DNA of 64,000 bases from Isoetes taiwanensis. Lineage: Eukaryota; Streptophyta; Lycopodiopsida; Isoetales; Isoetaceae. Position numbers and translations under genes: made by a program. Under the pieces are notes generated by a model. That model did not search any database. It was not told where the DNA came from and saw nothing but the letters and a program-made list of their open reading frames with translations. Of the stretch, positions 21,191-32,900 are shown piece by piece (position 1 is the stretch's first letter; each line of letters opens with the position of its first letter). The DNA lies in assembly GCA_021234155.1 (NCBI GenBank), contig JAJEKV010000017.1, forward strand, positions 2,414,885-2,478,884, read 5' to 3'.

Positions 21191-21763
21191 TTACCACCTT
21201 AGGTGGCTTAGGCCCTGCTTGGGTAAGGTGGTCTTGGGTCCGCCCTTCCCCTGTTCATCTTCTTCCTCACGCTCTTCTTCTTCCCACGTGCTCCTCCTCG
21301 CCAGGGAGGCTCCTCTATCCACGGCCCGGTTGGTGGGGACCGTCGTTCTTCTCTTAGATCGTCCTCGCTCACGCGCCCGCGCGGCTCCTCCTCGCGCTCC
21401 CTCTTCCTCCCTTGCGGCCCTCTCTTCGGCCACTCGCAGCCTTCTCCCTTGCCCTTCTTCCTTGGCGAAGGCCCAGCCCGTCCCCTGTTCTTTGGACACG
21501 CTCTTCCTCCTGCTCTTCCACCCGGTTAATGTGGGCCCCGAAGTGGCGAGATTCGTCGGTTCTTTGTGTTCCTGCCGACGAGGGGCTGCTCTCGGCATCG
21601 TGATAGGTGCGTGCTTTCTTGGCGGTAGGGGAAGCTCCTCTTCCCCCTTCTTGGGTCGGAGGTGCTCCGGGATCTTCTTCACATGGCGTCCCGCTGCTAG
21701 GTTCGCCATCGAGAGTGTGGGGCGCTGTCCTGGCTTCCTGTAGGTTTGTTTGGTTCTTGCCAT
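21191..21763 (-). CDS. ORF with a histone H3 N-terminal tail, Gypsy leader
   Basis: About 190 residues opening MARTKQTYRKPGQRPT. The first seven residues equal those of histone H3 (MARTKQTARKSTGGK), and Arg-Lys follows at the H3 R8-K9 position, with Tyr in place of A7. A later HVKKIPEHLRP recalls H3 GVKKPHRYRPG. The remainder is a long, highly charged Arg/Glu region with no counterpart in H3. The start is a real ATG in a favourable context (AAGTATGGCA). It is the first ORF after the primer-binding site, about 0.57 kb in, on the element's coding strand. It lies just upstream of the H3-fold ORF; I describe the two separately. Confidence 0.75.
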   Translation of the reverse strand: MARTKQTYRKPGQRPTLSMANLAAGRHVKKIPEHLRPKKGEEELPLPPRKHAPITMPRAAPRRQEHKEPTNLATSGPTLTGWKSRRKSVSKEQGTGWAFAKEEGQGRRLRVAEERAAREEEGARGGAARARERGRSKRRTTVPTNRAVDRGASLARRSTWEEEEREEEDEQGKGGPKTTLPKQGLSHLRW

Positions 21764-22325
21764 ACTTAACGGTCTAGAAAACGGGCGGGGATAGGCTGGT
21801 CAAGAGAGAGAAGGTGGAGGAAAGTTTGGAGGGAAAAATGAGGTGTCAGGGATATTTAAAAGGAAGGGTCCCTGGGAATATTCTCCTACCATAATTACCC
21901 CTATTTATTAGCCCCCCTTATTAATTACACCCTATTTAATAGTTATTTAATTTTTTTAAAATATATTAAACCTATATTAATTGATATTATACTTGAATTT
22001 CGAATTTTTTCTAATGGTTCGAAGTGCAATCAATGAATTTGCGCCATTTTTCACCTGGGTCTCCGATTGGCATGATTCTTCGACCCATTTTAGGTGAAAT
22101 TTGATGCAGATGCATGATTTTCACTCCAAATTTACTAGAAGGTGCGTTTGACTCGCTCAAACCTTCATCTAACATTTAACCTAAGTCCTGACCCACTACC
22201 TAGGAGAAAATTTTTCCCCCATTTTCGCGGTTCGATGGTGGAAATGTTTATTTCACACCCCTATAGGCCTGTTAGACTACTTCATGGTTATGGTCAGTGC
22301 TAGTTCTTGGTCAACCAAGAACATT

Positions 22326-22337
22326 GCTCTGATACCA
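22326..22337 (-). promoter_or_regulatory. Gypsy primer-binding site for tRNA-Met
   Basis: The minus strand reads TGGTATCAGAGC one base inside the 5' LTR. It fixes the orientation of the whole element. Confidence 0.88.
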
Positions 22338-23339
22338 TTGTGACGCTCCCTGCTAAACATACGGCGCCCGGCCGTACACTCGGCAGGAAATCCCCCATCC
22401 GGCTCAACAACCGCATGGGCCCTTCGTCTACCCCGCACGCTGAGGCATTAGGGCGGATTTGGGGTCTCAAAATGGCCCTTATCTTGGATGCCAGAATTCC
22501 ACGTCATGTTTCTCGCGACCAATGATGTTTGCGCATTTTTTTCCAAAGTCAGTATTAGTTGGCAAGTAGAAAGAGGAGCAGGCTTACTTGGCATCCACAT
22601 GGCGAAATTTCATAGGACATGTTTGTGCATTCATTGCAACCACATTAATGGCCCGCATTTTTTGAAAATCGTGTCGCGGACCAAAATAATGGCTACTTTT
22701 CCGCCCTCGTGCACATGCCCACATGCACCAACCACTTTTTTCAAATTTTGGCACCAAGATTTCCATTGTTCACATTAAGCCTTCGTGCATCCTCTCATAT
22801 CGGCTCTTCATTTGGAATCAAGTCTCCAATAGTGTATACGTGTTTTTCTTGGCGAGCATAGAGTTAAGCAACAACGGCGAGGACGATGTCGGACAAGCAA
22901 GCGTCGTCGTTACATGCCATGTTTTTTACTACCCAAATTTTTCATTACGAAGTTTTCCTACTTTTCGGCTCTTCCCATTCATCGTTATTGCTTCACGCCA
23001 TTCATTCTTACAATTCAACGACCGTCTGTATCTCTAATTGCATCCATCATTGCTCCTAGTACTCCTACATTGCTTCTGCCAGTTCATCACTTACAAAACA
23101 ATAAAGGCATGGCGGTGGAAGGATATCTATCCATAGGCTTGTGGGTGAGAATGCTATCCTTAACGAAGGATGACTATGGAGTTACATCGCCGGGGGCGAC
23201 ATTCATACATAATGAATAGGTAGAACTATAGGGTTCAAAATAAATGCTATGGATAGTATATTGCAAAAAAAAAAAAAAAGGGAAGGGAGGGAAGGGGTTT
23301 GAAGAGGAGGATATTTGCAAATTTGCACCCTCAATAATA

Positions 23340-24990
23340 CATGGATCACACCATGCGAAAATGCATATGCACTTTGTAAATGTGTAGTGAGATTTGGCGT
23401 CATGTGATCCTTTGCTTCTTTTCTTCCCTCTTCTTGATTTATATTCACTCCTTTGAATCAAATATTTTTCTTTGGGCTATATTTATCGGATGTCGGGGAT
23501 TTGGGACTAGGGAAAAGCATTACCGGCATCGTTGTTGTCTAACATATGGACATAAGAGACATGCTTTTCAAGATATACATTCGAGGGCAATGGGCATCTA
23601 GTTTTACGTTGTAAAATTGTGGGAGCCGAGCTTGAAAGTCGTCCCATGACCTCGTTTAAGCGAATTGTGCAAGCCTTATGAGAATGGTGTCCTTGCAATG
23701 AAGAAATGTTTGATAAGACGTGCATCCAGGGTTGTTGAAAAAATGAGTTACAAAATATTTGCTCCATTAGAGGTGTTTACTAATGCCACGACACAAAAGC
23801 TCCAAAGACATATTGTATAAAATGTCGCTTTCATGAGCCTTTGGATCAGTTAACTCAAAGTGTCACATATGGAAACATTGTTAGGTTTGATAAAATAACA
23901 TAAAAATCTTATTTAATAAAGCTTTGGTTGTTGGTAAAGTGTTGGCTTATTGATTATGTGTTTGTATTTTGCTTTGGGACCCTCTTCGAAAAACATAATA
24001 TAACTTGGAATGATACATATTTTATATGCAAATGAGAGACTATTGATGAGGGACTTGGTGTTATTATCTATTGACAACAAACAAGAAAGTGGATCACACC
24101 ATGCGAATTTAGTATATTCCAACCTTTTAGCTTATACAAAATTAAGCTTGGTGTGATCTTTTTGGAAAAACATGACTTCCTATAGTAAAATTACTTTGAT
24201 TATCTTTTAATAAAAGAAATACATATGTGTCTTATTTGAAGTTAAGTGTGGATATGTGACGTGCTCATTTATTGATAAAGTGTTTGCTTTTTGAAAAGGG
24301 CTAATAACTTTATGTACTACTAGAGTTGGTAAAGTATTTTAGATGCAAATAGGATGCTTGATGTGATCCTTCTTAAAAAAAAGATATGCTCTTTGAAAAG
24401 GACTAATAACTTTATGCACTTGGGGTGGTAAAGCATTAAATGAGAATGGGTACTTGTGTTTAATTTTAATTTGACAACAAATAAGAAAGTGGATCACCAC
24501 GATGCGAATTTAGTGTGTTCCATTTTTGTTGCATATTTACTATTAGCTTGGTGTGATCCTTCTTGAAAAATAATATGCTCTTTGAAAAGGGATAATGACT
24601 TATGTACTTAAGAGTGGTAAAGCATTTTAGATACAAATAGGAATGAGTACTTGTGTTTAATTTTAATTTGACAACAAATAAGAAAGTGGATCACACCATG
24701 CTTAATTTAGTGTGTCTTTTTTTTTTTGCATATGTATTATTCGCTTGGTGTGATCCATCTTGAAAAAAAAAATAGCTTTCAAGTAAAAGGAAAGAAAGAA
24801 ATATCTTATTTAAAGTGTAAAGTGTTAGTATATAAAGTGTTGGTTTATTAAAATACTATTTGTTTACGCTAAGTTGTAAGTTGAATATTTGTGTTTCTAT
24901 TTACTTTTTTACACAAGGATCACACCAGGCGAATTTCTTATATGCAATTACTTCTGCGCATGAAGATTTCGCATCATATGATCCTCTTTA
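23340..24990. repeat. Array of diverged palindromic units inside the TIR element
   Basis: GGATCACACCATGCGAA and its inverted form (TTCGC..TGGTGTGATCC) occur as pairs 60-80 bp apart near 23343-23406, 24090-24166, 24490-24568, 24688-24756 and 24908-24985, with a half unit near 24355. From about 24300 to 24780 the units sit in a tandem repeat of roughly 190 bp sharing TGCTCTTTGAAAAGG and GACAACAAATAAGAAAGTGG. Each unit can form a hairpin with a stem of 15-17 bp. Confidence 0.8.
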
Positions 24991-25893
24991 AACAAGGATG
25001 GCTTTGACCTTCAATGTTCATAAATTTTATGAATGTTTGCATATAAGAATGTCACATATCATATTTTCTTAAAAAAATGGTCATCAAATGGATAACTAGT
25101 CAAAGAGTTCTTCTACTACTTAAAGAGTTTCAAGACTCATTTTGCTATAATTCAAATAGCAATAGAGTTTTAAAGGAATCTATTGTTAAAGGTAGTCAAA
25201 GCCTTCTTGTATTAGCGATATCTAAACACAAACACCATAACCTTTGTACTTCAAGAATGTATAAACCCTTCACATTGCAAAGTATAATGTCATTTATTAG
25301 CATCTTCACGGACATTTCCCCTTCCTTATCGGAGCGGCTCATCTCAAGGAGGCGTATTCGATTCAATGCCTTCATCCTCTCAATCTCTCACAATATCCTA
25401 GGAGGCCGGAGTTACCGTCACCACAAAATCGGACTAAACTTGAAGCGTCACGAAATGGCGGTTTCTTGCCACTCAACGGATCAATGGATATAAAGCGCCA
25501 TCCGCCCGGATGTCAACACTTTTTGAGCACGCAAGACACAACACGCCGAGGTCTAAGTTCTTATTTTTTAGACCTCTTTTTTTTGCGATTGAAGATGGAG
25601 CATATTCGGAGATCGGTTGGATCCTTATCCACACATCATTTGGAGCTTCCATATTTGCGTGGATGTGACGGCCTTGAAATGAAGGTGTACAATTTGTATG
25701 CCCCAATTAAACCGCCTGCGGTGAGCCTAACGTCGTACTAACCTCGTTTTTTGAAATTTGCAGCGTGCATATGGAAATCGAAAAGTCCATTCTCCTACAA
25801 TCCATGCTTTTTATACATTAAGAAAATTCAAATTTTGAATTGTAGGGGACGGAAAAGCTTTGTATTGAGATGAAGTAAAGATCCCTTAATTGC

Positions 25894-26077
25894 GGGTTCA
25901 CATGGACAAATCAAGGGCGGGGCTTAAAACCTTGGGCCGAGGGCAAAAAATTCAGCCCCGTTTTGGAAAATCAGCCCTTACAAGATCCAACTTGCGAGGC
26001 TGATGCGGTGCTGAATTTTTAATCAGTACGACCGCCGTAACTTCGGGAGGGCCTAAACTTCTCCATGTGAACCACCC
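25894..26077. mobile_element. Small inverted-repeat element (MITE-like), about 184 bp
   Basis: Starts GGGTTCACATGGA and ends TCCATGTGAACCACCC, near-perfect terminal inverted repeats of about 13 bp, with G/C-rich unrelated sequence between. No target duplication is clear. It is nested in the 4-kb element. Confidence 0.55.
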
Positions 26078-28028
26078 ATAAGCGCTTGGCCAAGGCCTCG
26101 AAATGAAAGTTCGATACAAAGCTTCAACCTACACATTCAAATTTTGAAATGTGGAAGGCGGGAAGCTTGTATGGCCATGGCCTCTAAATGAAAATAGCGC
26201 TAAAGAATCGGTGGACACGACGCTTGGTATCCGACAAACCAAGAGGCACCGCCATGAGTTTGTGGTATGCTATAATGCAAGTGGCTTTTAGAAGCGCCAC
26301 ATGTTGCATCACTGCCCGACAACCAACCACGAATTAAATACATATGGCCATGAATGCATAATCCCCTTATTAGGAGAATATTCCAAATAAATCTGTAATG
26401 ATGAGATTTTGGTATCCTAGGTGGCATGGGAAAAAGGAGCGGAAATATGGCGTGGAATGGCTGATAGGAGGCCATTTTCAGACCCCAAATCCGCCCTAAT
26501 GTGACTCATAGTGCGGAAGGGAACACGAAGGTGTCTTTGGCGCCCCTCCCTTATGGGCTCCTATAGCGTGAGCGATAACACGTCAGAACTAGCATCAACA
26601 TATACAAATACTACCTCGAAGGGTAGTGCATCACACATAAACCAATGCATAGATGATAATCACAACCCATAAAAGCGGAGAGCTCCTACCCGGCTCGCCG
26701 GACCGTAGGGAGGGTGGTGACCGCTAGGCCTCAAGATAAGCGGACCCGAGTCATGGCGATGGCGAGGGTTGGCATAGAACAATGGCTAGGGTTGACCACT
26801 CCATCCGCCCCTCCACGTGCATACTTTGGATGGGCTAAATCAGGCTCTGACGGGACTCTAGCCTTCCGGATCGCAATCCATGGCATCACCCATCGGGACT
26901 ACTCGAGTTGCATCTCCACCGTCAGATGAGGAGGAGGGAAGGGTTGCATCTCCCCCCGGGGGGTCTAGAGGTGCCGGGCGGCTAGAGAATCGTGGCGACA
27001 CCGCGATTGTACCAGTGAACCCCCAAAGCGAGAGCCAAGCCAACACTTGCAACTCCGAGAGGCAGGGGCAACACCATTGCCCGGGGAGGTGTGGGACCCA
27101 TGCTCGCCCCCACACGGTGACCGACCATAAGCCTAGCCAGCTATGGGATCCCAGGAAGCCCCCACTCTACGGGGATCCTCCCTCCACTTTCCCTCTAGCC
27201 CCGTTATGCGGTCTTTGAGTCATATCATAGCCCCAATAGCTGTGGTGGGCTCCTATGCACAAGGCCGCCAACTAATAGGAACTAAAGGGGTCTACTCTAG
27301 GGAGCATACTACATATGGCTCTAGGTCTCTACCCCCCTTCCCAATACAAGAGGAGCAAACATGATCAACCATCATCACATAATCATCACATCATGAGAAT
27401 AACCATAAGAAGAACATCTTAACCTAATCATACAACTAACTAATAGTTAGGGTTCCTTGATTAGGGTTCAAGATGTTGAATATGGGTTCTAGGATGGCTC
27501 TACTCTAGATACAAAATACTAGCACATCTGGAATGCTAATCCCAGATGAGCTATCACAACTACTATCCTACATACCTGCTCCTGATGCTCTCCCTCCGCA
27601 TCCGCCTCCATAGTCTTGACTCACCATTTCTTTGTTCCTCCTCCAAGAACGGGTCTACCCTGGACATTTCTTTGCACCGACCTATGCCTATCGAGCGATG
27701 TTCAAACGGGTTTCGAACAAGTAGGTGAGTCTCCGGGTGCTAGGGCTGGAAAGAGGTCTAGGGTTAGGGTTTATGCCTATATAAGTTAGGGGTCCACCTA
27801 GGATGCCCACGTGGCACCAATCGAGGGTGAGTTCCGTGTGGCGGTGCCCCAATAGGTTAAGGCCACGTGGATAATGGCTTAACCTATGGTTGGCTAAGTT
27901 ATGAGAATAACTTAGCCATGCCCCCTAGTGCCACAATCTATGGTATACAAGGCTATAAAGATAGACTTGTATGGTGACGGATCCAGGAATATACGTATTT
28001 ATGGCGTATATTCCCTTGGACCGTCACA

Positions 28029-28040
28029 CCTGCTATTGTT
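28029..28040. repeat. 12-bp direct repeat CCTGCTATTGTT, right copy
   Basis: Second copy of 10734-10745, immediately outside the Gypsy 5' LTR and next to the LINE tail. Confidence 0.6.
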
Positions 28041-29957
28041 GAAATAGAATAGAATAGAATAGACTAGAATTTTTATCGTCCACGGAGACCAATTGGCCTA
28101 TGGGACCCAACAAGAGGCTAAAATGCGTATTCTTGCCGGGTTAAAAAGACCCCCCCCGCCCTAAAGGGTTGTTTGGGGGAAAAACCGTGACAGGAGTAGG
28201 CTTGCTGTCAAACTGTACAGATACAAAAACAAATACAAAAACAAATATAGACAGAAATATGTACATGCAACAGGTGAGTGCTTGAGGGCCAAGCTTATCT
28301 CGGCGATCCATCTCTTGAATGTATGAGCCCAACCTCCGTATCGAGCTCATGTTCAGCATCTCATGTAGGGGATGATCGGGATGAACCATTTCAAAGATAG
28401 CGTGCCTCAATGTCATCATATCTTTGGACAACTCAAGGGTGTGGCATTCATCTTCCACAGCCCAACCCGGCGTTGACAAAGCCTCTCCTGACGCGGCTCC
28501 CCAACCTATCTCCCTGTCTCAATCCGGAGATGGTATACACCTGCGCGGATAGAGGCAATGGATCTGCATTTTTTCATGGGTAGATGAGTGCACAGGTAGC
28601 ATTGCGGGCCCTGCTCCAACCTGGGATTTATGTGGCGTTGATAATGTGCCGTCTTGACCTGTTCAAGGGTGCTGGCATTCCATAGCTTATTGAGGAAGCA
28701 TGTGTCAGTACTGTCTAAGACTGCAGCGGTCTGCCTCCGTTTGCACTTTGGCCTTTTGTGCTCTCGCGACATTCCATCGGCCAGCCCATCCGGCTCTCTT
28801 TTCCCACCAGCAAGCTTTTAGGCGTTGAGACCCCATTGCCATAGTATAAGCAAGGTGAGGGAGACGAATATCGTCCATGCTGACCACCTTCTGGAAGTAG
28901 ACGATGTGTCTGTCAAGGGCTCCTCTTTGAAGAGGCAAGAAACCTGTTTCCTGCAACAGTATCTGGTATGGGACTGTGGATTTCACCCCCAGGGCTCGTA
29001 TCAACAAAGCTTTATGCACCTGCTCCAAGTCGTTCCAAGTGGCGAGGGAAATCACTGGGCCCTAGACCTCGACCCCGTACAAAGCATAGGTTCTACTAGC
29101 ACCTTGAATAGGTGGGATTGGTGGGCCCAATCATGCAGCTCCGCCTTGTAGCTATTGTTCTCCATTGCGTAGAGTGCCTTCCAACCTGCTGCGGCTCGCA
29201 GCCGGATGGAATTGTCCCAGTTCATGGCCGACGGGAACTCCATCCCCAAATATTTGTAAGCGGACACCACTTCAATATTTTGACCACGATAAGTGAGGAT
29301 TGGAGGCGATGGCTGGCGTGCGGACGATATCAGAACCACCTTGGTTTTGGCTAAATTGACGCGCATGTCAATTATCTGGCAAAACGTGTCCAGGGCATCG
29401 AGATGGCGTTGCATGTCTGCCCGAGTGTGTGCCAGGAGGTCCACATCGTTAGCATAGATTAGCTCCCTGATGATCTAGTATAGGAGGTGGGCCCCAGTGC
29501 CTCCATTATCAGCAAGCCAACTCTCCAGCTATCAATATACATGCCAAATAGTGTGGAAGAGAGAGGGCACTCTTGACGGACCTCGATACTGCTCTCGAAT
29601 GGTCGGCCCGCTGGTTGCAGCCGGCCGGTGCACGTCTCATATAACTGGTACACTGCGCTCTGCAGTTCGGCAGGGACGTTTAGCTGCTGCAATCTTGCCC
29701 ATAGATTTTCCCGAGGTACCGTGTCAAAAGCGTTGGCGAAGTCTACGAAGCAGCAATACAGATCCTGCCGACGGTTCCTGCTGTCCTCAACTAGAGCCCT
29801 CAGTGCGAAGATATGATCTATGGTGGAGTGCCTCGGTTTGAATCTTGCCTAAGTGAGTGCCCGCACTTCTGCTGCTTCTGCCCATCCTGTCAACTGCCGC
29901 TCGAGGATACCAGCGAGGAGCTTTGCAAACACTGAGTTGATCATGATGGTCTGGTAA
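28041..29957 (-). mobile_element. LINE copy B, 5'-truncated, with microsatellite tail
   Basis: Non-LTR reverse transcriptase remnant in the family of 6781-9035. Reading on the minus strand from about 29957: NYQTIMINSVFAKLLAGILE, RFKPRHSTIDHIFALRALVE, LYCCFVDFANAFDTVPRENL, VRQECPLSSTLFGMYID, then YAND (29445-29456) where YADD is expected, and AYKYLGMEFPSAMNWDNS. Downstream is a long C-terminal region (LPLQRGALDRHIVYFQKVV) to about 28140. The Asp-to-Asn change in YADD would abolish catalysis. Several frame changes confirm a pseudogene. The 3' end carries an ATAGA-type microsatellite at 28041-28064. Confidence 0.85.
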
Positions 29958-32900
29958 TTATAGAATGCTTGAGATCATCACCACTATCTAGATATTATTA
30001 TTGACCTGCCCAATACCATCCATAGTTTTAGCTCCACATTTTCCCATTTCCATTCATTTGTTCTTGACGAGTAATCAATCTTGTTAATTTGGGATTTTCA
30101 GGTCTGGCTGAAACCATTTTTGGAATTTTTTTTAACTCAATTTCCTAAGATTTGTGAGGGGTTTGTCTGCCGGGAAAACTTTCAGACTCTCCAAAAATCG
30201 GGAAGGAGTTTTTTCGTATGATTTCATTGGCAAATTTTTCCCTTTGTGCATGTCCGCATGCCACGATTCTCGAAGACCTCATACACTCGGCGATGTCCGA
30301 AGACCTCATTCACTCATCCAAATTGAAAGATGCATAGATCTGATGATTCTGTTCGGATGCAAAAAAATGTCGGCCAGTTTTCAGTGCAGAAGGCAGAAAA
30401 TGGAGGTCCAGGTTTGGAGAAAGTGAGGTGCGTGCGGTAGAAGTTGGAAGGATTATTGGATTGGATGGGTCGAAGGGTATTCTGCCGTGCAACACATCGA
30501 TTCTAGAATGGGAAGGAGCAAGCCGTTATCAGGTATCAACGGGCTTCATGCAAAACATGAGACTTATTTTCATTTTCTGTATTTGCTGGACATATTTTTT
30601 GTTGTGCTAACTTGACCGTCAGTGGAAACTTTCTAGCAGCTGGTGAGAGCTTTCTTATTTCGAACTCCTCTGGTGAAATGACTATGGTTTGAGCTATGCA
30701 TATGTATTGTATCATTGTATCATTGAAGGAGTAGACCGAGTTTGGGAGTTGAACCGGGGAGTTTTTTTCTCGATGGGCGCGTCGCCACCGAATTGGAAAC
30801 CCCATTACCATTTGCACACCTCTCGATTTCGGCCGCTTATGAACAACCCATGTCCCCAAACATAGACATGAGCTGATCATCATCTAGGTGGTCAAACTCC
30901 ATGCCCTTCGCATCTTTGGGACATAGCCTTGCAATTAGAACCTTGGCTTTCTTTGGTTCAAGAAATGCCACAGTAATCACCGGTCGCGCGGCGATGGTGG
31001 ATGGATTTTTTGCGGAGTTTCGCCATATCATGATCTAACCATGGTGCCTGCATATGAGCAAAGCTTGCTGATGTTGTGCGTTGATGCTGTTGTTTGTTAT
31101 ATGCGCTCCCTTGTGTAGGGAAGCCTCCCCAGCTTCCGTTGTTAGTTGATCATATGGAATAGATGTAAGACTTGGGCTCTTAGGTGGAAGATGTGTTGAA
31201 TTTGATGAATGCGACCAGTTTATAGTGTTCGTCGCTCACGATTAAGCCATATTTTCAAAGCTTTGCAGATCATAATACCCTCCCTTGGCTCTGCGTATTC
31301 AGTAAACAAAAGGGCAATCTTCAGAAACAAGCTTATTGTACAGTTGGACAAGATGTTATATAGCGTTCTTTACCTCTACCTGGCCACTTGCAGGTGATAT
31401 AAGAGCAATTAGCTACAGTTTCATATTCCCTTGCAAGATAATGGGCATACACATTTCATAGCAATAAATGGGCTCTGTTTGTGTTATCATTGGGAAACCG
31501 AGATAGAAGATTCTCTCTTCGAGGAGATAAGAGCGATTAGCTACAGTTTCATATTCCTTTGCAAGATAATGGGCATACACACATTTCATAGCAATAAATG
31601 GGCTATGTTTGTGTTTCTTACTTCATCTCTATGTCCATTTATGGAAGGTATGCAAAACCGAGATAGAAGATAAGATTATTTTGTTCTGAACAGATTGACC
31701 GGGTGAATAATTGTTCTCATATTTATTGTTCTCTACCATTTTTCCAGAGAACAAGCTCGGCCATGAAGAGAGGTTTCTCTTTGGAACTCCAAAGACTAAG
31801 CAATGGAAATATGATTAGAGGAATCTTCCACAATCTGCTCCAGACCTCCTACCCAGGTGGAAGGCACATATCTTATATGCTTCTATCCGTGAGTACTTGA
31901 TTACATTGTGATTTTGGGCCAAGCCTAGATTTAATTCTTAGGTATTTGCTTGCAATATGATTTTGGTCGAGGTTCCACACAATACATAGGTATACCTCTT
32001 ATACATGATTTTAACACATGAATAGCTAAAACGACCAGTCTGTCTTAAGATGAAAACCAAATCCAATACGAAGTTGTTGAATTTAGTATATCCAATATCT
32101 TAGACATGCTTTGATGGCCATCCATCCATCCATCATAACTACTTCTATTTTGTTAACTTCCATACCATTGGATTCCGTTCTTCATTTTCCTGCGTTGCAT
32201 CTTCATCGGTCCAGCAAAATGATTGGCTATTTGAGACTTTCTGATTTGCTTGCCTCTTCTCTCTCGTGATATTACCCCTTTTCTTTGTATGCTCTCTGAG
32301 GTAGAAGCCCTAATGTATGTTATCTATTACTGCTATGAATGATCTTTGACAGGTTGGAACAAGCACCGTAATGACAAACTTAGCAGCCCATGAGCGTGTA
32401 TATCTCAGTTATGATTGTTGCAGAATAGCAAATACCAGTCATAACAAGTTTATTATAGACAGTTGGGAAATAATTTTATGGACATCGAGCACCAAGTCTC
32501 TTCGTCGCTGCTGGTGCTACTGCTTTGACAGCAGCTATGGCAGCTATGGCTGTTAATAAACAGGTGCCTGTCCAGGCCATTAGACGTGGAATGCAGCTCT
32601 ATTAAACTCAAAAGCCATGTATGATTTGAGTTTCATCTCCACCATGGAAAAAAAATGCATAATGTCATTTTTAGGTGTTATATTTCTCCTCCAAATCATT
32701 GCAGATTTATGGCGAGAGGGTTTAAGTCTTTATTACCGAGCAAAGTGACCTCCTCCTTGGGAGAGAAGAAAAGCTCCTGCCTATTGAAGGAGAAACAGGT
32801 TTGAATTCAATGAATTATTTATGCATCTGATTGCATTTAAACAGCATAAGTTGAAATCAATAGCTACTACTCATGGAGTATAAGTTAGTTATGATTGTTG

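Larger units (their letters stand above)
22446..26501. mobile_element. 4.06-kb terminal-inverted-repeat DNA element, non-autonomous
   Basis: The ends are inverted copies of CATTAGGGCGGATTTGGGG. Similarity continues with small gaps to about 80 bp (GGCC..TATC, ATTCCACGYCAT). Comparison with the other LTR shows the insertion lies between GAGG and TGACTCAT. No clear target duplication remains; reading the ends as GGGCGG flanked by TTA and TAA would suggest PIF/Harbinger, but this is uncertain. I found no transposase. The interior holds an array of palindromic units (23340-24990), a nested small inverted-repeat element (25894-26077), and AT-rich sequence. Confidence 0.85.
10856..28028 (-). mobile_element. 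Large Ty3/Gypsy chromovirus with H3-like leader, broken
   Basis: Minus-strand LTR retrotransposon: 5' LTR 22339-28028 (interrupted by a 4-kb insertion), tRNA-Met primer site 22326-22337, an unusual leader of about 4 kb with histone H3-like ORFs, gag, protease, RT, RNase H, integrase with C-terminal chromodomain, polypurine tract, and 3' LTR 10856-12470. Without the inserted element it is about 13 kb, long for a chromovirus. The LTRs are homologous end to end but have many small differences, so it looks older than the Copia element. It carries numerous breaks and is inactive. No clean 5-bp target duplication is seen. Confidence 0.9.
22339..28028 (-). repeat. Gypsy 5' LTR, interrupted by a 4-kb element
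   Basis: Begins TGTGACGCTCC and ends GGACCGTCACA in plus orientation. LTR sequence is present at 22339-22445 and 26502-28028, matching the 3' LTR. The middle is a terminal-inverted-repeat element. Confidence 0.9.

Noticed and set aside
21117-21743. Plus-strand 208-residue frame opposite the H3-tail ORF
   Set aside because: Ser/Arg/Leu-rich shadow of the minus-strand ORF; the minus strand has the H3-like start and agrees with the element's direction.
23261-23290. Poly-A run as a retroposon tail
   Set aside because: No target duplication or retroposon body adjoins it; treated as a simple homopolymer within the TIR element.
22446-26501. Assignment of the TIR element to PIF/Harbinger
   Set aside because: TTA and TAA at the ends read as part of the inverted repeat rather than a direct duplication, and the empty-site sequence (GAGG/TGACTCAT) has no TTA; superfamily left open.
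30837-31031. Minus-strand frame ending HLDDDQLMSMFGDMGCS as a host exon
   Set aside because: It looks protein-like, but no upstream exon, acceptor or family could be identified.
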